From Mesorhizobium sp. B4-1-3 (GTDB lineage Bacteria; Pseudomonadota; Alphaproteobacteria; Rhizobiales; Rhizobiaceae), in the NCBI RefSeq assembly GCF_006439355.1, contig NZ_VFTG01000008.1:62001-126000 (forward strand): a stretch of 64,000 nt of DNA. Reading direction: 5' to 3'. The position numbers and the translations under genes were made by a program. The notes beneath the pieces are model-generated. The model had not been told where the DNA came from. It saw only the letters and a list, made by a program, of their open reading frames with translations, and made no database searches. Positions 16,446-25,257 of the stretch are shown here, piece after piece. Numbering within the stretch: position 1 is the stretch's first letter; each line of letters opens with the position of its first letter.

Positions 16446-17465
16446 TCACCGCCACCCCAGCGCCGGCGCGACGTGCTTCAGGATCGACTCGATGACATGG
16501 GCGTTGTAGTCGACGCCGAGTTGGTTGGGCACGGTGAGCAGCAGCGTGTCGGCCTCGGCGATCGCCTCGTCCTCCCTGAGCTGTTCCACCAGCCTGTCCG
16601 GTTCGGCGGCATAGGTGCGGCCGAAAACGGCGCGCTTTTCCGGCTCGATATAGCCAAAGTGGTCCTCGCCCTCGCTGCCGCCGAAATAGGCGCGGTCCAT
16701 GTCGTTGACGAGGGCAAAGATGCTGCGGCTGACCGAGACGCGCGGCTCCCTGGCGTGACCGGCTTCCTTCCAGGCGGCGCGGTAGGCTCTTATCTGCTTG
16801 GCCTGCTGGACATGCAGCGGCTCGCCGGTCTCGTCGAATTTCAGCGTCGAGCTTTGCAGGTTCATGCCGAGCTTGGCCGCCCATATGGCGGTGGCGTCGG
16901 TGGCCGCGCCCCACCAGATGCGCTCGCGCAAGCCCGCCGAGAAGGGTTCGAGCCTGAGCAGCCCGGGCGGGTTGGGGAACATCGCCCGCGGATTGGGCTG
17001 GGCGAAGCCTTCGCCGCGCAACAGATCGAGGAATATCTCCGAGTGCCGGCGGGCCATATCGGCGTCGCTCTTGCCTTCTTCCGGCACGTAACCGAAATAG
17101 CGCCAGCCATCGATCACCTGCTCGGGCGAGCCGCGGCTGATTCCCAACTGCAGACGCCCGCCGGCGATCAGGTCGGCGGCGCCGGCATCCTCCGCCATGT
17201 AGAGCGGGTTCTCGTAGCGCATGTCGATGACGGCGGTGCCGAGCTCGATACGCCGGGTCTTGGCGCCTGCCGCCGCCAGCAACGGAAACGGCGAGGCGAG
17301 CTGCCGGGCGAAATGGTGGACGCGAAAATAGGCGCCGTCGGCGCCGAGCTCCTCGGCCGCGACCGCGAGGGCCATCGACTGCAGCAGCGCGTCGGCGCCC
17401 GAGCGCGTCCCCGATTGCGGCGAGGGCGACCAATGTCCGAAAGACAGAAATCCGATCTTCTTCAT
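16446..17465 (-). CDS. LLM-class flavin-dependent oxidoreductase
   Basis: A 339-residue bacterial-luciferase-like TIM barrel (AAEELGADGAYFRVHHF near residue 45, RIELGTAVIDMRYENPLYMA near 80, LQLGISRGSPEQ near 120). Family members are FMN- or F420-dependent monooxygenases; the substrate is unknown. I chose the ATG at 17465 (MKKIGFLSFG), the usual N-terminus of the family. It diverges from the membrane protein gene at 17711 with 245 bases between. Confidence 0.88.
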   Translation of the reverse strand: MKKIGFLSFGHWSPSPQSGTRSGADALLQSMALAVAAEELGADGAYFRVHHFARQLASPFPLLAAAGAKTRRIELGTAVIDMRYENPLYMAEDAGAADLIAGGRLQLGISRGSPEQVIDGWRYFGYVPEEGKSDADMARRHSEIFLDLLRGEGFAQPNPRAMFPNPPGLLRLEPFSAGLRERIWWGAATDATAIWAAKLGMNLQSSTLKFDETGEPLHVQQAKQIRAYRAAWKEAGHAREPRVSVSRSIFALVNDMDRAYFGGSEGEDHFGYIEPEKRAVFGRTYAAEPDRLVEQLREDEAIAEADTLLLTVPNQLGVDYNAHVIESILKHVAPALGWR

Positions 17466-17710
17466 GGCTCCATTCCTGCTGCAGCGGCCCCTCGACCGCT
17501 CGAACTCCTTGTTGCTCCAGCAGATAGCCAGGGCAGTGCCGCGATACAACGGACAACGAACGGATACAGACCGTCAATGAGTTGCTCGAAATGTTCTGCC
17601 CGCGCGTCGCTTTACGCGGAACGGGACCGGCTCATGCTTGCCATTCTCGCAGCAGCCGGAGCGCTGTATCGTTCTCGCCAACTGATGATTCCGAACTATA
17701 GGATGCCTGC

Positions 17711-18466
17711 ATGCATGGCCTAACACCCATACTTTCCACCGTGACGGCCTCTTTCCTGGCCTCCTTCGTCGAGGTGGTCGAAGCCTTCACGATCGTGCTC
17801 GCCGTCGGCGTGACGCGAAGCTGGCGCCCGGCGCTGACCGGCGCGGCGCTGGCGCTTGCCGTACTGGCGGCGCTGGTGCTGGCGTTCGGGCCGCTGCTGG
17901 CGCTCGTTCCCATCACCGTCCTGCAATTCGTCGTCGGCGTGCTTTTGATCCTGTTCGGCATGCGCTGGCTGAGGAAGGCGATCCTGCGCAGCGTCGGTGT
18001 CATCGCGCTGCATGACGAGGAGCAGGCTTTTTCCAAGGAGACGGCCGCGCTGCAGCGGCAGGCCGCCGACCGCCGCGCCGACTATCTGGCGGCGGTCGCG
18101 TCGTTCAAGGCGGTGCTGCTCGAAGGCGTCGAAGTGGTGTTCATCGTCATCGCCGTCGGCGCCGCGCATGGCCAGACGGTCTATGCCGGCCTCGGCGCGC
18201 TGGCCGCTTTCGTGCTGGTTACGCTGATCGGCCTCGCCGTGCACCGGCCGCTGGCGCGCGTGCCCGAGAATGCGCTGAAATTCGTCGTCGGACTGATGCT
18301 GACCAGTTTCGGGGTGTTCTGGACCGGCGAAGGCCTCGGCGCCGAATGGCCGGGCGCCGATCTCGCTCTGCTCGCCATCTTCGCCGTCATTGCCGCCGCA
18401 TCCTTCGCCATCGTTCGCTGGCTGCGCGGCGCTTACCCGGCACCCGCCGAAGGAGTTGCCCGATGA
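17711..18466 (+). CDS. Polytopic membrane protein with two-fold repeat (COG4280-like)
   Basis: A 251-residue inner-membrane protein with about seven hydrophobic segments. Two matching acidic motifs, SFLASFVEVVEAFTIVLAVG near the N-terminus and SFKAVLLEGVEVVFIVIAVG near residue 140, show an internal duplication as in GDT1/UPF0016, LysE or cation-exchange transporters. The paired Glu residues inside helices suggest cation or metal transport; this is inference. The stop overlaps the start of the next small membrane gene by four bases. No transport substrate can be read. Confidence 0.75.
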   Translation: MHGLTPILSTVTASFLASFVEVVEAFTIVLAVGVTRSWRPALTGAALALAVLAALVLAFGPLLALVPITVLQFVVGVLLILFGMRWLRKAILRSVGVIALHDEEQAFSKETAALQRQAADRRADYLAAVASFKAVLLEGVEVVFIVIAVGAAHGQTVYAGLGALAAFVLVTLIGLAVHRPLARVPENALKFVVGLMLTSFGVFWTGEGLGAEWPGADLALLAIFAVIAAASFAIVRWLRGAYPAPAEGVAR

Positions 18467-18678
18467 GCGTGATCCGACTCGTCTTCAAGGAGCTGATCGG
18501 CATGTTCGTCGACGACGGCAGCTTGGCGCTGCTGGCGCTGGTCCTGATCGCGGTCGTCACCGCCGCGGTGAAATTGCTGGCGCTGCCGCCGCTCGTCGGC
18601 GGCGTCCTGCTTCTCGCCGGCTGCCTGGCAATTCTTCTGGAGAGCACGCGCCGCGCCGCGCGCGGCAAGGCGCGTTGA
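18463..18678 (+). CDS. Small two-helix membrane protein, partner of the upstream gene
   Basis: A 71-residue protein with two hydrophobic segments (LALLALVLIAVVTAAV and VGGVLLLAGCLAILL) and a basic C-terminus RRAARGKAR. Its ATG overlaps the stop of the COG4280-like gene (ATGA), so the two are translationally coupled and probably form a complex. The family is not recognised by me. The basic tail is predicted to be cytoplasmic. Confidence 0.75.
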   Translation: MSVIRLVFKELIGMFVDDGSLALLALVLIAVVTAAVKLLALPPLVGGVLLLAGCLAILLESTRRAARGKAR

Positions 18679-18694
18679 TGAAACCACGCCGCTA

Positions 18695-18866
18695 AAGGTG
18701 TGCTGATCTTCAGGTCAGGCCGAGCCGGAGTCGAAGACGGACGCGAAGCGACCAAACCGGATGGCTTCCGAGAACCGGAGCGGAGCGTACTTAAAGTACG
18801 TGAGCACCGGAAGCGCAGGAGGCCATCATTTGCAGGCCGGCCTCACCTGAAGATCAGCGCACCTTA
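18695..18866. repeat. Large imperfect inverted repeat, about 170 bp
   Basis: The outer arms are aaggtgtgctgatcttcagg and its near reverse complement ending at 18866; inner arms begin gatggc and end gccatc, and the centre is a perfect hairpin cgtactt-a-aagtacg. The right arm overlaps the stop codon of the minus-strand gene at 18864. It lies between converging genes, and may be a MITE-like element or a bidirectional terminator. Confidence 0.75.
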
Positions 18867-19496
18867 ATAGACCGTGAAAAGCGTCGGCAAGTCCCCGCTG
18901 AGGCGCAGATACTCGACCGCCTCGATCACCGGAAACAGCGCCAGGAAATAGAGCCCGTCACGGAACGTGTTCCGCAGCGCGCTCGTCGAAAACAGCCACT
19001 GCGCCTCGTCGCGGTAAAGCAGCGGATTCGGCCAGAAGGACGGCGTGCGTTCGGCATAAGCGGCGTAAACCGCGCCGAACTTGCCGGCGAGGTATTCGGC
19101 CTCCTTGCGCGCGGTGAAGCGGAAGACGAGGAAGCTCGCCAGGCCGAGCATGACGGCCGCCAGCGCCGAACCGAACATCAGCCCGATGCCGGCCGCGCCG
19201 ACGGTCGAAAAGAAGTAGAGCGGATTCCGGGTCATCGAGAACGGGCCGGAGACGATCAGCTCGTCATTCTTCCTGCCGCCGACGAACAGGATGCTCCACA
19301 GCCGGCCAAGGAAGCAGGTCAGCACCATCGCGAACCCGATTGTCTCGACGATTTCGTGCCCGCCCGACCCTTCGGGCAGCGCCGGCTTGCTGAACAGGAG
19401 CAGGATGACGGCAAGCACGGCGGCCACCTGCACGACGATCAAGCGCTTGTGCTGGTCGAACGCCTTCGGCGCCGATTTGAGGGATGCGTAGGCCAT
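18864..19496 (-). CDS. Isoprenylcysteine carboxyl methyltransferase family membrane protein
   Basis: A 210-residue membrane protein with about five hydrophobic segments and the ICMT/PEMT-like C-terminal motif SGPFSMTRNPLYFF followed by ARKEAEYLAGKFGAVYAAY, which holds the SAM-binding and catalytic region in this superfamily. Bacterial members methylate unknown lipids or thiols at the inner membrane. The stop codon lies inside the large inverted repeat. The ATG is preceded by AAAGA. The gene stands alone. Confidence 0.82.
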   Translation of the reverse strand: MAYASLKSAPKAFDQHKRLIVVQVAAVLAVILLLFSKPALPEGSGGHEIVETIGFAMVLTCFLGRLWSILFVGGRKNDELIVSGPFSMTRNPLYFFSTVGAAGIGLMFGSALAAVMLGLASFLVFRFTARKEAEYLAGKFGAVYAAYAERTPSFWPNPLLYRDEAQWLFSTSALRNTFRDGLYFLALFPVIEAVEYLRLSGDLPTLFTVY

Positions 19497-19717
19497 TCTT
19501 TCTCACCGCTCCGGCGCCGACAGGGGCGCCAAGGCTTCTCTAGCCCTTCCACTGCCCGATGACGAGGCCCGGTGGAGGTTTTCGGCCGACCTTACGAATT
19601 TGTAAGCGGCCAGACAGGCTGCGGTGAATTCGCCGGTCTAGCCTGACGATCGCCGCACGGAATTTCGAGAGGCGTGAACAGGCGCCGAATATTTGGCCTC
19701 AGCATCAGGATAGAGTC

Positions 19718-19975
19718 ATGAATAAATTTGCCCTCGCTTTCGCCTTTGCCACCGCCGCCATCGCAGCCCCGCTGGCTTCGGCGATTGCCGCGCCGACGCC
19801 TTGCGAGACGGCGCTGAAGGACCTGCGAGCCGCCGAGGCCAAGGCGACGCCCAACAATACCGACAAGAACAAGGTTTCCGAACTGGAGACGAAGGGCATC
19901 GAGCGTTGCAACGCCGACGACGACAAGCGCGCCGATGACTTCTTCGCCCAGGCCATGAAGATTCTCGGCAAGTAA
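19718..19975 (+). CDS. Small secreted protein of unknown function
   Basis: An 85-residue precursor with a signal peptide (MNKFALAFAFATAAIAAPLA, cleavage likely after AIA near residue 24). The mature 60 residues have two Cys (TPCETAL and IERCNAD) that could form a disulfide in the periplasm, between charged helices. It lies just upstream (18 bases) of a DUF347-type membrane protein and then a two-component system. Function unknown. Confidence 0.75.
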   Translation: MNKFALAFAFATAAIAAPLASAIAAPTPCETALKDLRAAEAKATPNNTDKNKVSELETKGIERCNADDDKRADDFFAQAMKILGK

Positions 19976-19993
19976 GCGCCGGAGGAACCGGAA

Positions 19994-20791
19994 ATGGATA
20001 CCGCCATGACCGCGACAATCATTGAACACGACTCCGAGTTGAACCGGGTCCCGGACGTCACCATCGATTTCTGGCTGATCAAGATCATGGCGGTGACCAT
20101 GGGAGAGACGGCGGCCGATTATCTCGCCGTCAATCTCGGCCTCGGCCTCACCGTCACGTCGCTCATCATGACCGGGGTTCTGATTGTCGCGCTCGCCCTG
20201 CAATTCGCGCAGAAGCGCTACGTGCCCTGGGCCTATTGGCTGGCGGTTGTCCTGATCAGCATCGTCGGCACCCTGGTCACCGATAACCTCGTCGACAATT
20301 TCGGGGTGCGGCTGGAGACGACGACGGTCGTCTTCGCGGCCGTGCTGGCCCTGACCTTCATGGCCTGGTACGCCAGCGAAAAGACGCTCTCGATCCACAC
20401 CATCTTCACCACCAGGCGTGAGATCTTCTATTGGCTGGCGATCCTCTTCACCTTCTCGCTCGGCACGGCCGCCGGCGATCTGATGGCCGAGCGGTTCGAC
20501 CTGGGCTATCTCACCACCGGCCTCATCTTCGGCGGCGTGATTGCGGCGATTACCCTTGCCTGGTTCTTTCTCGGCCTTAATGCCGTCCTCGCCTTCTGGC
20601 TCGCCTATATCCTGACCCGGCCGTTCGGCGCCTCCTTCGGCGACCTGCTCTCGCAGCCGGTGGAATATGGCGGCATGGGCTTCGGCACGACTTTCACCAG
20701 CCTGACCTTCCTCGGCTGCATCGTGGTCATCGTTCTCTATATGACGCTGAAGAAGCAGATCGACGAGGACGAGCAGGCCCTGCTCGACTAG
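19994..20791 (+). CDS. Membrane protein of the DUF347/COG4705 family
   Basis: A 265-residue inner-membrane protein with about eight hydrophobic segments arranged as two to four copies of a repeat: FWLIKIMAVTMGETAADYLA at the start and FYWLAILFTFSLGTAAGDLM in the middle, each with the GE/GTxxxD pattern typical of DUF347. The family is thought to transport metal ions or related solutes, but no function is established. It follows the small secreted protein by 18 bases and precedes a two-component system that may regulate it. Confidence 0.82.
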   Translation: MDTAMTATIIEHDSELNRVPDVTIDFWLIKIMAVTMGETAADYLAVNLGLGLTVTSLIMTGVLIVALALQFAQKRYVPWAYWLAVVLISIVGTLVTDNLVDNFGVRLETTTVVFAAVLALTFMAWYASEKTLSIHTIFTTRREIFYWLAILFTFSLGTAAGDLMAERFDLGYLTTGLIFGGVIAAITLAWFFLGLNAVLAFWLAYILTRPFGASFGDLLSQPVEYGGMGFGTTFTSLTFLGCIVVIVLYMTLKKQIDEDEQALLD

Positions 20792-20799
20792 GACATGGT

Positions 20800-20945
20800 G
20801 GGTCTCGGACAGCGTTGTGCTTGTCGCTAAAACGCTTCTCGCAAAAATGTGTAGCGGTGTTCGCTCCGGCAACGCGTAAAAAACGCATGGTTAGAGCAAT
20901 TCCAGCAACGGATGGCGCGGGATTTTCCTCCGGGATGGCGTCAAA
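20800..20945. repeat. Degenerate dispersed repeats
   Basis: Holds a copy of the agagcaattccag...gcgg...ttttcctccgggatggcgtc repeat and a related upstream unit (aaaacgcttctcgcaaaaatg). Similar units occur near 1714 and 10207. No gene is seen here. Confidence 0.5.
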
Positions 20946-21030
20946 AGAGGACATAGAGGCCGGCCAAGAAAAAGCCGCAGCCGGCGCTACCATGCCGGTG
21001 AGGTTGAGGCGGCAAGGACAGCACAGTGCG

Positions 21031-21708
21031 ATGCGACTTCTGCTTGTTGAAGACGATCCGAGAACCGCCGACTATATCGTCAGGGGACTGACCGAGGCCG
21101 GCCATGTCTGCGATTTGCTGCGCGACGGCCATGACGGCCTCTTCGCCGCGACCCGCAACGCCTATGACGTGATCATTGCCGACCGCATGGTGCCCGGCCT
21201 CGACGGACTGTCGATGATCAAGGCGGTGCGCGCCGCCGGCATCCGCACGCCGGCCATTTTCCTGACCTCGATCGGCGGCGTCGACGACCGCGTCGAGGGC
21301 CTCGAAGCGGGCGGCGACGACTATCTGGTCAAGCCCTTCGCCTTTTCCGAGTTGCTTGCCCGCATAAACGCGCTCGGCCGCCGGCCGGCGGCGCAGGAGC
21401 AGAAGACGGCTTTGCGCGTCGCCGATCTCGAGATGGACCTGATCCAGCGCCGCGTGACCCGGCAGGGCCAGCCGATCGACTTGCAGCCGCGCGAATTCAG
21501 CCTGCTCGAAGTGCTGATGCGCGGCGAGGGCCGCGTCATCACCCGCACCATGCTCCTGGAGCGCGTCTGGGATTTCCATTTCGACCCCAAGACCAGCGTC
21601 GTCGAGACACATATCAGCCGGCTCAGGGCCAAGGTCGACAGGCCCTTCGACGTGCCGCTGATCCACACCGTGCGCAACACCGGTTACAGCCTGCATGTTC
21701 CGGCCTAG
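21031..21708 (+). CDS. OmpR/PhoB-type response regulator
   Basis: A 225-residue response regulator: receiver domain (MRLLLVEDDPRTADYIVRGL, phospho-acceptor D51 in IIADRMVPG, conserved K in YLVKPFAF) and a winged-helix DNA-binding domain (LQPREFSLLEVLMRGEGRVI, SVVETHISRLRAKVD, IHTVRNTGYSL). I chose the ATG at 21031, which gives the canonical N-terminus; the longer ORF upstream consists of repeat sequence. It is followed 42 bases later by its histidine kinase. The target may be the adjacent DUF347 gene, but no binding site was identified. Confidence 0.93.
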   Translation: MRLLLVEDDPRTADYIVRGLTEAGHVCDLLRDGHDGLFAATRNAYDVIIADRMVPGLDGLSMIKAVRAAGIRTPAIFLTSIGGVDDRVEGLEAGGDDYLVKPFAFSELLARINALGRRPAAQEQKTALRVADLEMDLIQRRVTRQGQPIDLQPREFSLLEVLMRGEGRVITRTMLLERVWDFHFDPKTSVVETHISRLRAKVDRPFDVPLIHTVRNTGYSLHVPA

Positions 21709-21750
21709 GCGGCATCCCGGGGCCGGCGCACCGCCGGTCATGGGTTTGCG

Positions 21751-23130
21751 ATGAGCGAGACGCGCTCCAACCTGTTGCGCAGCACGCCCTTCAGGCTGGC
21801 GCTGACCTTCGCCTTCCTGTTCCTGCTGGCCTTCATCCTGTCCGGCGCGGTCGTCTATCAATTGATGAGCGCCTCGCTCGCCAGGCAGCTCGATCAGTCG
21901 ATCAAGGAGACCTATTCGCTCATTGCCGCGACCTATGCCGAGAGCGACGACGAGGACCTCACCACCGCAGTGAGGGACCACGCCCAGTTCAGCCAAGATA
22001 AGGACGAGATTTTTTCGCTCACCGATAAGGGCGGCAACCGCCTCGCCGGGGATTTCACCGCCTCCGGCCCGCCGGACGGCTTTTCCATGTTCACCGCCGA
22101 CTTGCCGGGCGTGCCGCCCGGGACCGAGTATCGCGCCTATTCGGGCAAAGTCGGCGACAACAATCTGACGGTCGCCTTCTCGCTTTCGGAAACCGAAGAT
22201 CTCGAACGGATCGTGTTGATGAGCTTTGGTTGGGCCACGCTCTTCATCACCGTTCTGGCGGTTGGCGGCGGCGCTGTGCTTGCCTCGCGTGTGCAGCGGC
22301 GCCTCGACGGCATCGCCAGCACCATGGACGACGTCTCGCACGGCCGGCTCGACGCGCGCATCCCCCTGATCGGCAGCGGCGACGACATCGACGCCGTCTC
22401 CGCCCAGGTGAATGCGGCGCTCGAGCGCCTGTCCGCCTTGGTCGACGGCATGCGCGAGGTGAGCGCCAACATCGCTCACGATCTCAAGACGCCGCTCAAC
22501 CGGCTGCAGATGATCCTGGAATCCGCCGCCGACAAGACGGTGTCGGGGGAGGACGTCTCGACCGAGCTGATCGACGCCCGCGCCGAAAGCCAGCAGATCA
22601 ACAGCACGTTCGACGCGCTTTTGCGCATCGCCCAGATCGAGGCCGGCGCACGCAAGGCGCGCTTCGTCGATCTCGATGTCGGGCCGGTGGTCGAGACCAT
22701 CGGCGAGGTCTATGCCGATGTCGCGGAGGACGACGGCAAATCCCTGTCAACGACGATCGTTCCGGGTACCAAATGGTATGTGCACGGCGACCGCGACCTG
22801 CTGATGCAGATGCTGGCAAATCTGGTCGAGAACGCGCTGAGACACTGTCCGCTGGGCACCGCGATCGAGCTTTCGGTGACCGGCGGTGGCGGCCATGTCC
22901 TCTTCCATGTCCGCGACAACGGCCCGGGCATTCCCGCCGAGGAGCGCGAAAAAGTGTTCCGCCGGCTCTACCGGCTTGATGCCAGCCGCACCACGCCGGG
23001 CAGCGGCTTGGGGCTCAGCCTCGTCAAGGCGGTGGCCGACCTGCATTGCGCCACTATAACGCTCGACGACCGCAATCCCGGTCTCGGCGTGACCGTCAGC
23101 CTTCCGGCCGTGCGCCCTTCGGTGGCCTGA
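21751..23130 (+). CDS. Sensor histidine kinase
   Basis: A 459-residue membrane kinase: first transmembrane helix at about residues 17-38, a periplasmic sensor of about 115 residues, a second helix near 155-178, HAMP domain (ASRVQRRLDGIASTMDDVSHG), HisKA with H243 in NIAHDLKTPLNRL, and HATPase motifs NLVENALRHC, DNGPGIP and GSGLGLSLV. It pairs with the response regulator immediately upstream. The sensor domain does not match a ligand class I recognise. ATG at 21751. Confidence 0.94.
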   Translation: MSETRSNLLRSTPFRLALTFAFLFLLAFILSGAVVYQLMSASLARQLDQSIKETYSLIAATYAESDDEDLTTAVRDHAQFSQDKDEIFSLTDKGGNRLAGDFTASGPPDGFSMFTADLPGVPPGTEYRAYSGKVGDNNLTVAFSLSETEDLERIVLMSFGWATLFITVLAVGGGAVLASRVQRRLDGIASTMDDVSHGRLDARIPLIGSGDDIDAVSAQVNAALERLSALVDGMREVSANIAHDLKTPLNRLQMILESAADKTVSGEDVSTELIDARAESQQINSTFDALLRIAQIEAGARKARFVDLDVGPVVETIGEVYADVAEDDGKSLSTTIVPGTKWYVHGDRDLLMQMLANLVENALRHCPLGTAIELSVTGGGGHVLFHVRDNGPGIPAEEREKVFRRLYRLDASRTTPGSGLGLSLVKAVADLHCATITLDDRNPGLGVTVSLPAVRPSVA

Positions 23131-23407
23131 GGCGGGACCTTGCCTCCCCTGGGGCGCCTTGCGCATTTGTATAACCCCCGCCAGCCGCTCGAAAACTCCG
23201 GCGCCTAGGCTTGTGCTGTTCCCGCCTGATCGGGAGCGCGATTCGACAAGCTCGATCTGCAACCTCAAGACGACGCGCACACCCTAGAATGACGAAGGCT
23301 ACATCGCAGCTTCGCGCGCCAAACCTCTCTGTCGCCTGGACGACATCTCGACGGTACTGGTGCCTGCTCCATGCGATTGCGCTACTCTGAAGGGGGAACA
23401 TTTGGCG

Positions 23408-23836
23408 CTACCGATCCACCCGCGTCGACAGAATGATCGACGACGACGTCCGCTCCACGCCCTCCATCGCCCCGATCCGGTCGAGCAGCGCATCGAGGTC
23501 CCGTATCGACGGCGCGTCGACGATGACGATCATGTCGAAATTGCCGCTCACCGAATGCACCGTCCGCACCGGCGGCATCGCCGCGAGGCTGCGCACCACC
23601 TTGTCGGCGAGTTTCGGCGTCACGGTGAGCAGCACATGCGCCTTGACCAATCCCTGCTCGTAGTCCGGCGACAGCCTGACCCCATAGCCCGTGATGATGC
23701 CCCGCTGCTCCAGCCGCTCGATGCGGCTCTGCACCGTGGTGCGCGACACGCCGAGCTGGCGTGCGAGCTCGGCGGTCGAGGCCCGCGCGTTGGCGCGTAG
23801 GAGCGTAAGCAGGGCCTGTTCGGCTTCAGTGATCAT
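23408..23836 (-). CDS. Lrp/AsnC family regulator, divergent from lysine dehydrogenase gene
   Basis: A 142-residue Lrp/AsnC protein: helix-turn-helix (STAELARQLGVSRTTVQSRI) and a C-terminal RAM domain (HVLLTVTPKLADKVVRSL, VSGNFDMIVIV). I chose the ATG at 23836 (MITEAEQALL); a TTG ten codons upstream is possible. It diverges from the saccharopine-dehydrogenase-family gene with 130 bases between, the layout of LysR/Lrp-controlled amino-acid catabolic genes in rhizobia. Lysine or a lysine catabolite is the likely effector, by position. Confidence 0.88.
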   Translation of the reverse strand: MITEAEQALLTLLRANARASTAELARQLGVSRTTVQSRIERLEQRGIITGYGVRLSPDYEQGLVKAHVLLTVTPKLADKVVRSLAAMPPVRTVHSVSGNFDMIVIVDAPSIRDLDALLDRIGAMEGVERTSSSIILSTRVDR

Positions 23837-23966
23837 TTCGACGAAACCCTTCGGCAAATCGCTCAAACTTCAGCTTCATATTGCCAGATTCCACGCTTCC
23901 TTTCGACAGGCAAGCTGCGATGATTCCTGCAGAATTGGCCCAAATCGAAATTGCGGGGAATTGATC

Positions 23967-25070
23967 ATGAAGAACATCGTTGTCGTCGGCGCCGGCAAGA
24001 TCGGCTCGACCATTGCGGAAATGCTGAGCGCCTCGGGCGACTATCGCGTCACGCTCGTCGACCGCTCCGCCGCCCAGCTCGCCGCCGCCGAACTGCCGGC
24101 CGGCGTCGAGACGCAGGAGCTGGACATCGCCGCCGCGGGCGAGCTGGAAAAGGTGCTTGCCGGCAAATTCGCCGTGCTGAGCGCCGCGCCCTTCCACCTC
24201 ACCACCCGCATCGCCGAGGCGGCCGCCGCCACCGGCGTGCATTATCTCGATCTCACCGAGGACGTGGTCTCGACCCGCCGGGTGAAGGAGCTGGCGCGCG
24301 GGGCGAAAAACGCCTTCATCCCGCAATGCGGCCTGGCGCCGGGCTTCATCTCGATCGTCGCCAACGATCTCGCCAGCCGCTTCGACACACTGGAAAGCGT
24401 GCGCATGCGCGTCGGCGCGCTGCCGCAATACCCGTCCAACGCGCTGAACTACAACCTGACCTGGAGCACGGACGGCGTCATCAACGAATATTGCGAACCC
24501 TGCGAGGCGATCGTCGAGGGTGAGCTGATCGAAGTGCCGCCGCTGGAAGAGCGCGAGGAGTTCTCGCTGGATGGCGTTACCTATGAGGCCTTCAACACCT
24601 CGGGCGGCCTCGGCACCTTGGCCGAGACGCTGAAGGGCAAGGTGCGCACGCTGAACTACCGCACCATCCGCTACCCCGGCCACGCCGCGATCATGAAGGC
24701 GCTGCTCAACGATCTCGGCCTGCGCCACCGCCGCGACGTGCTGAAGGACATTTTCGAGAGCGCCCTGCCTTCGACGCTGCAGGACGTGGTCATCGTCTTC
24801 GTCACCGTCTCGGGTCGCCGCAACGGCCGCCTGCTGCAGGAGACCTACGCCAACAAGATCTATTCGCAGCGCGTCGGCAACCTGGTGCGCAGCGCCATCC
24901 AGATCACCACCGCATCGGGCATCTGCGCCGTGCTCGACATGCTGGCCGATGGCAGCCTGCCGGCCAAGGGTTTCGTGCGCCAGGAAGACATCGCGCTGCA
25001 CGCCTTCCTCGCCAACCGCTTCGGCCGCGCCTACGCCCAGCACGAGATGGTAAGCCGGCTCGCGAGCTGA
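23967..25070 (+). CDS. Saccharopine dehydrogenase family protein (lysine catabolism)
   Basis: A 367-residue enzyme with an N-terminal Rossmann fold (MKNIVVVGAGKIGSTIAEML) and the saccharopine dehydrogenase-like region ATGVHYLDLTEDV and FIPQCGLAPGFISIVANDL. Length and sequence style fit the lysine 6-dehydrogenase / saccharopine dehydrogenase group of alphaproteobacteria, which oxidises lysine or saccharopine to aminoadipate semialdehyde. It starts ATG at 23967 with GGGGAA upstream. An Lrp regulator diverges from it. No lysine-ketoglutarate reductase partner is next to it, so lysine 6-dehydrogenase is slightly favoured. Confidence 0.85.
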   Translation: MKNIVVVGAGKIGSTIAEMLSASGDYRVTLVDRSAAQLAAAELPAGVETQELDIAAAGELEKVLAGKFAVLSAAPFHLTTRIAEAAAATGVHYLDLTEDVVSTRRVKELARGAKNAFIPQCGLAPGFISIVANDLASRFDTLESVRMRVGALPQYPSNALNYNLTWSTDGVINEYCEPCEAIVEGELIEVPPLEEREEFSLDGVTYEAFNTSGGLGTLAETLKGKVRTLNYRTIRYPGHAAIMKALLNDLGLRHRRDVLKDIFESALPSTLQDVVIVFVTVSGRRNGRLLQETYANKIYSQRVGNLVRSAIQITTASGICAVLDMLADGSLPAKGFVRQEDIALHAFLANRFGRAYAQHEMVSRLAS

Positions 25071-25077
25071 GCTGGCT

Positions 25078-25200
25078 AATCTCCCCCCTTGAGGGGGAGA
25101 TGTCGCCGAAGGCGATAGAGGGGGTCGCCGCGCGTGACGCCTTTCCTCTCCCCATCGATCGGGGTAGAGGTGTCGAGCAAAGCTCGGCGGAGTGGGGTCG
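25078..25200. repeat. GC-rich dispersed repeat pair
   Basis: Two REP-like units: ctccccccttgagggggaga with cgccgaaggcg, then a second inverted-type unit with ctctccccatcgatcgggg. They sit between converging genes and match the family at 468, 10108, 31485, 37505 and 41120. Confidence 0.7.
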
Positions 25201-25257
25201 CCCGGCGCCGGCCGCTGTTATTTCAGGCTCGCGCAGCGGGAGGCCCGCCGCTCGCTA

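Noticed and set aside
18695..18866. Riboswitch
   Set aside because: It lies between the 3' ends of two converging genes and has no downstream gene to control; the palindromes fit a repeat element better.
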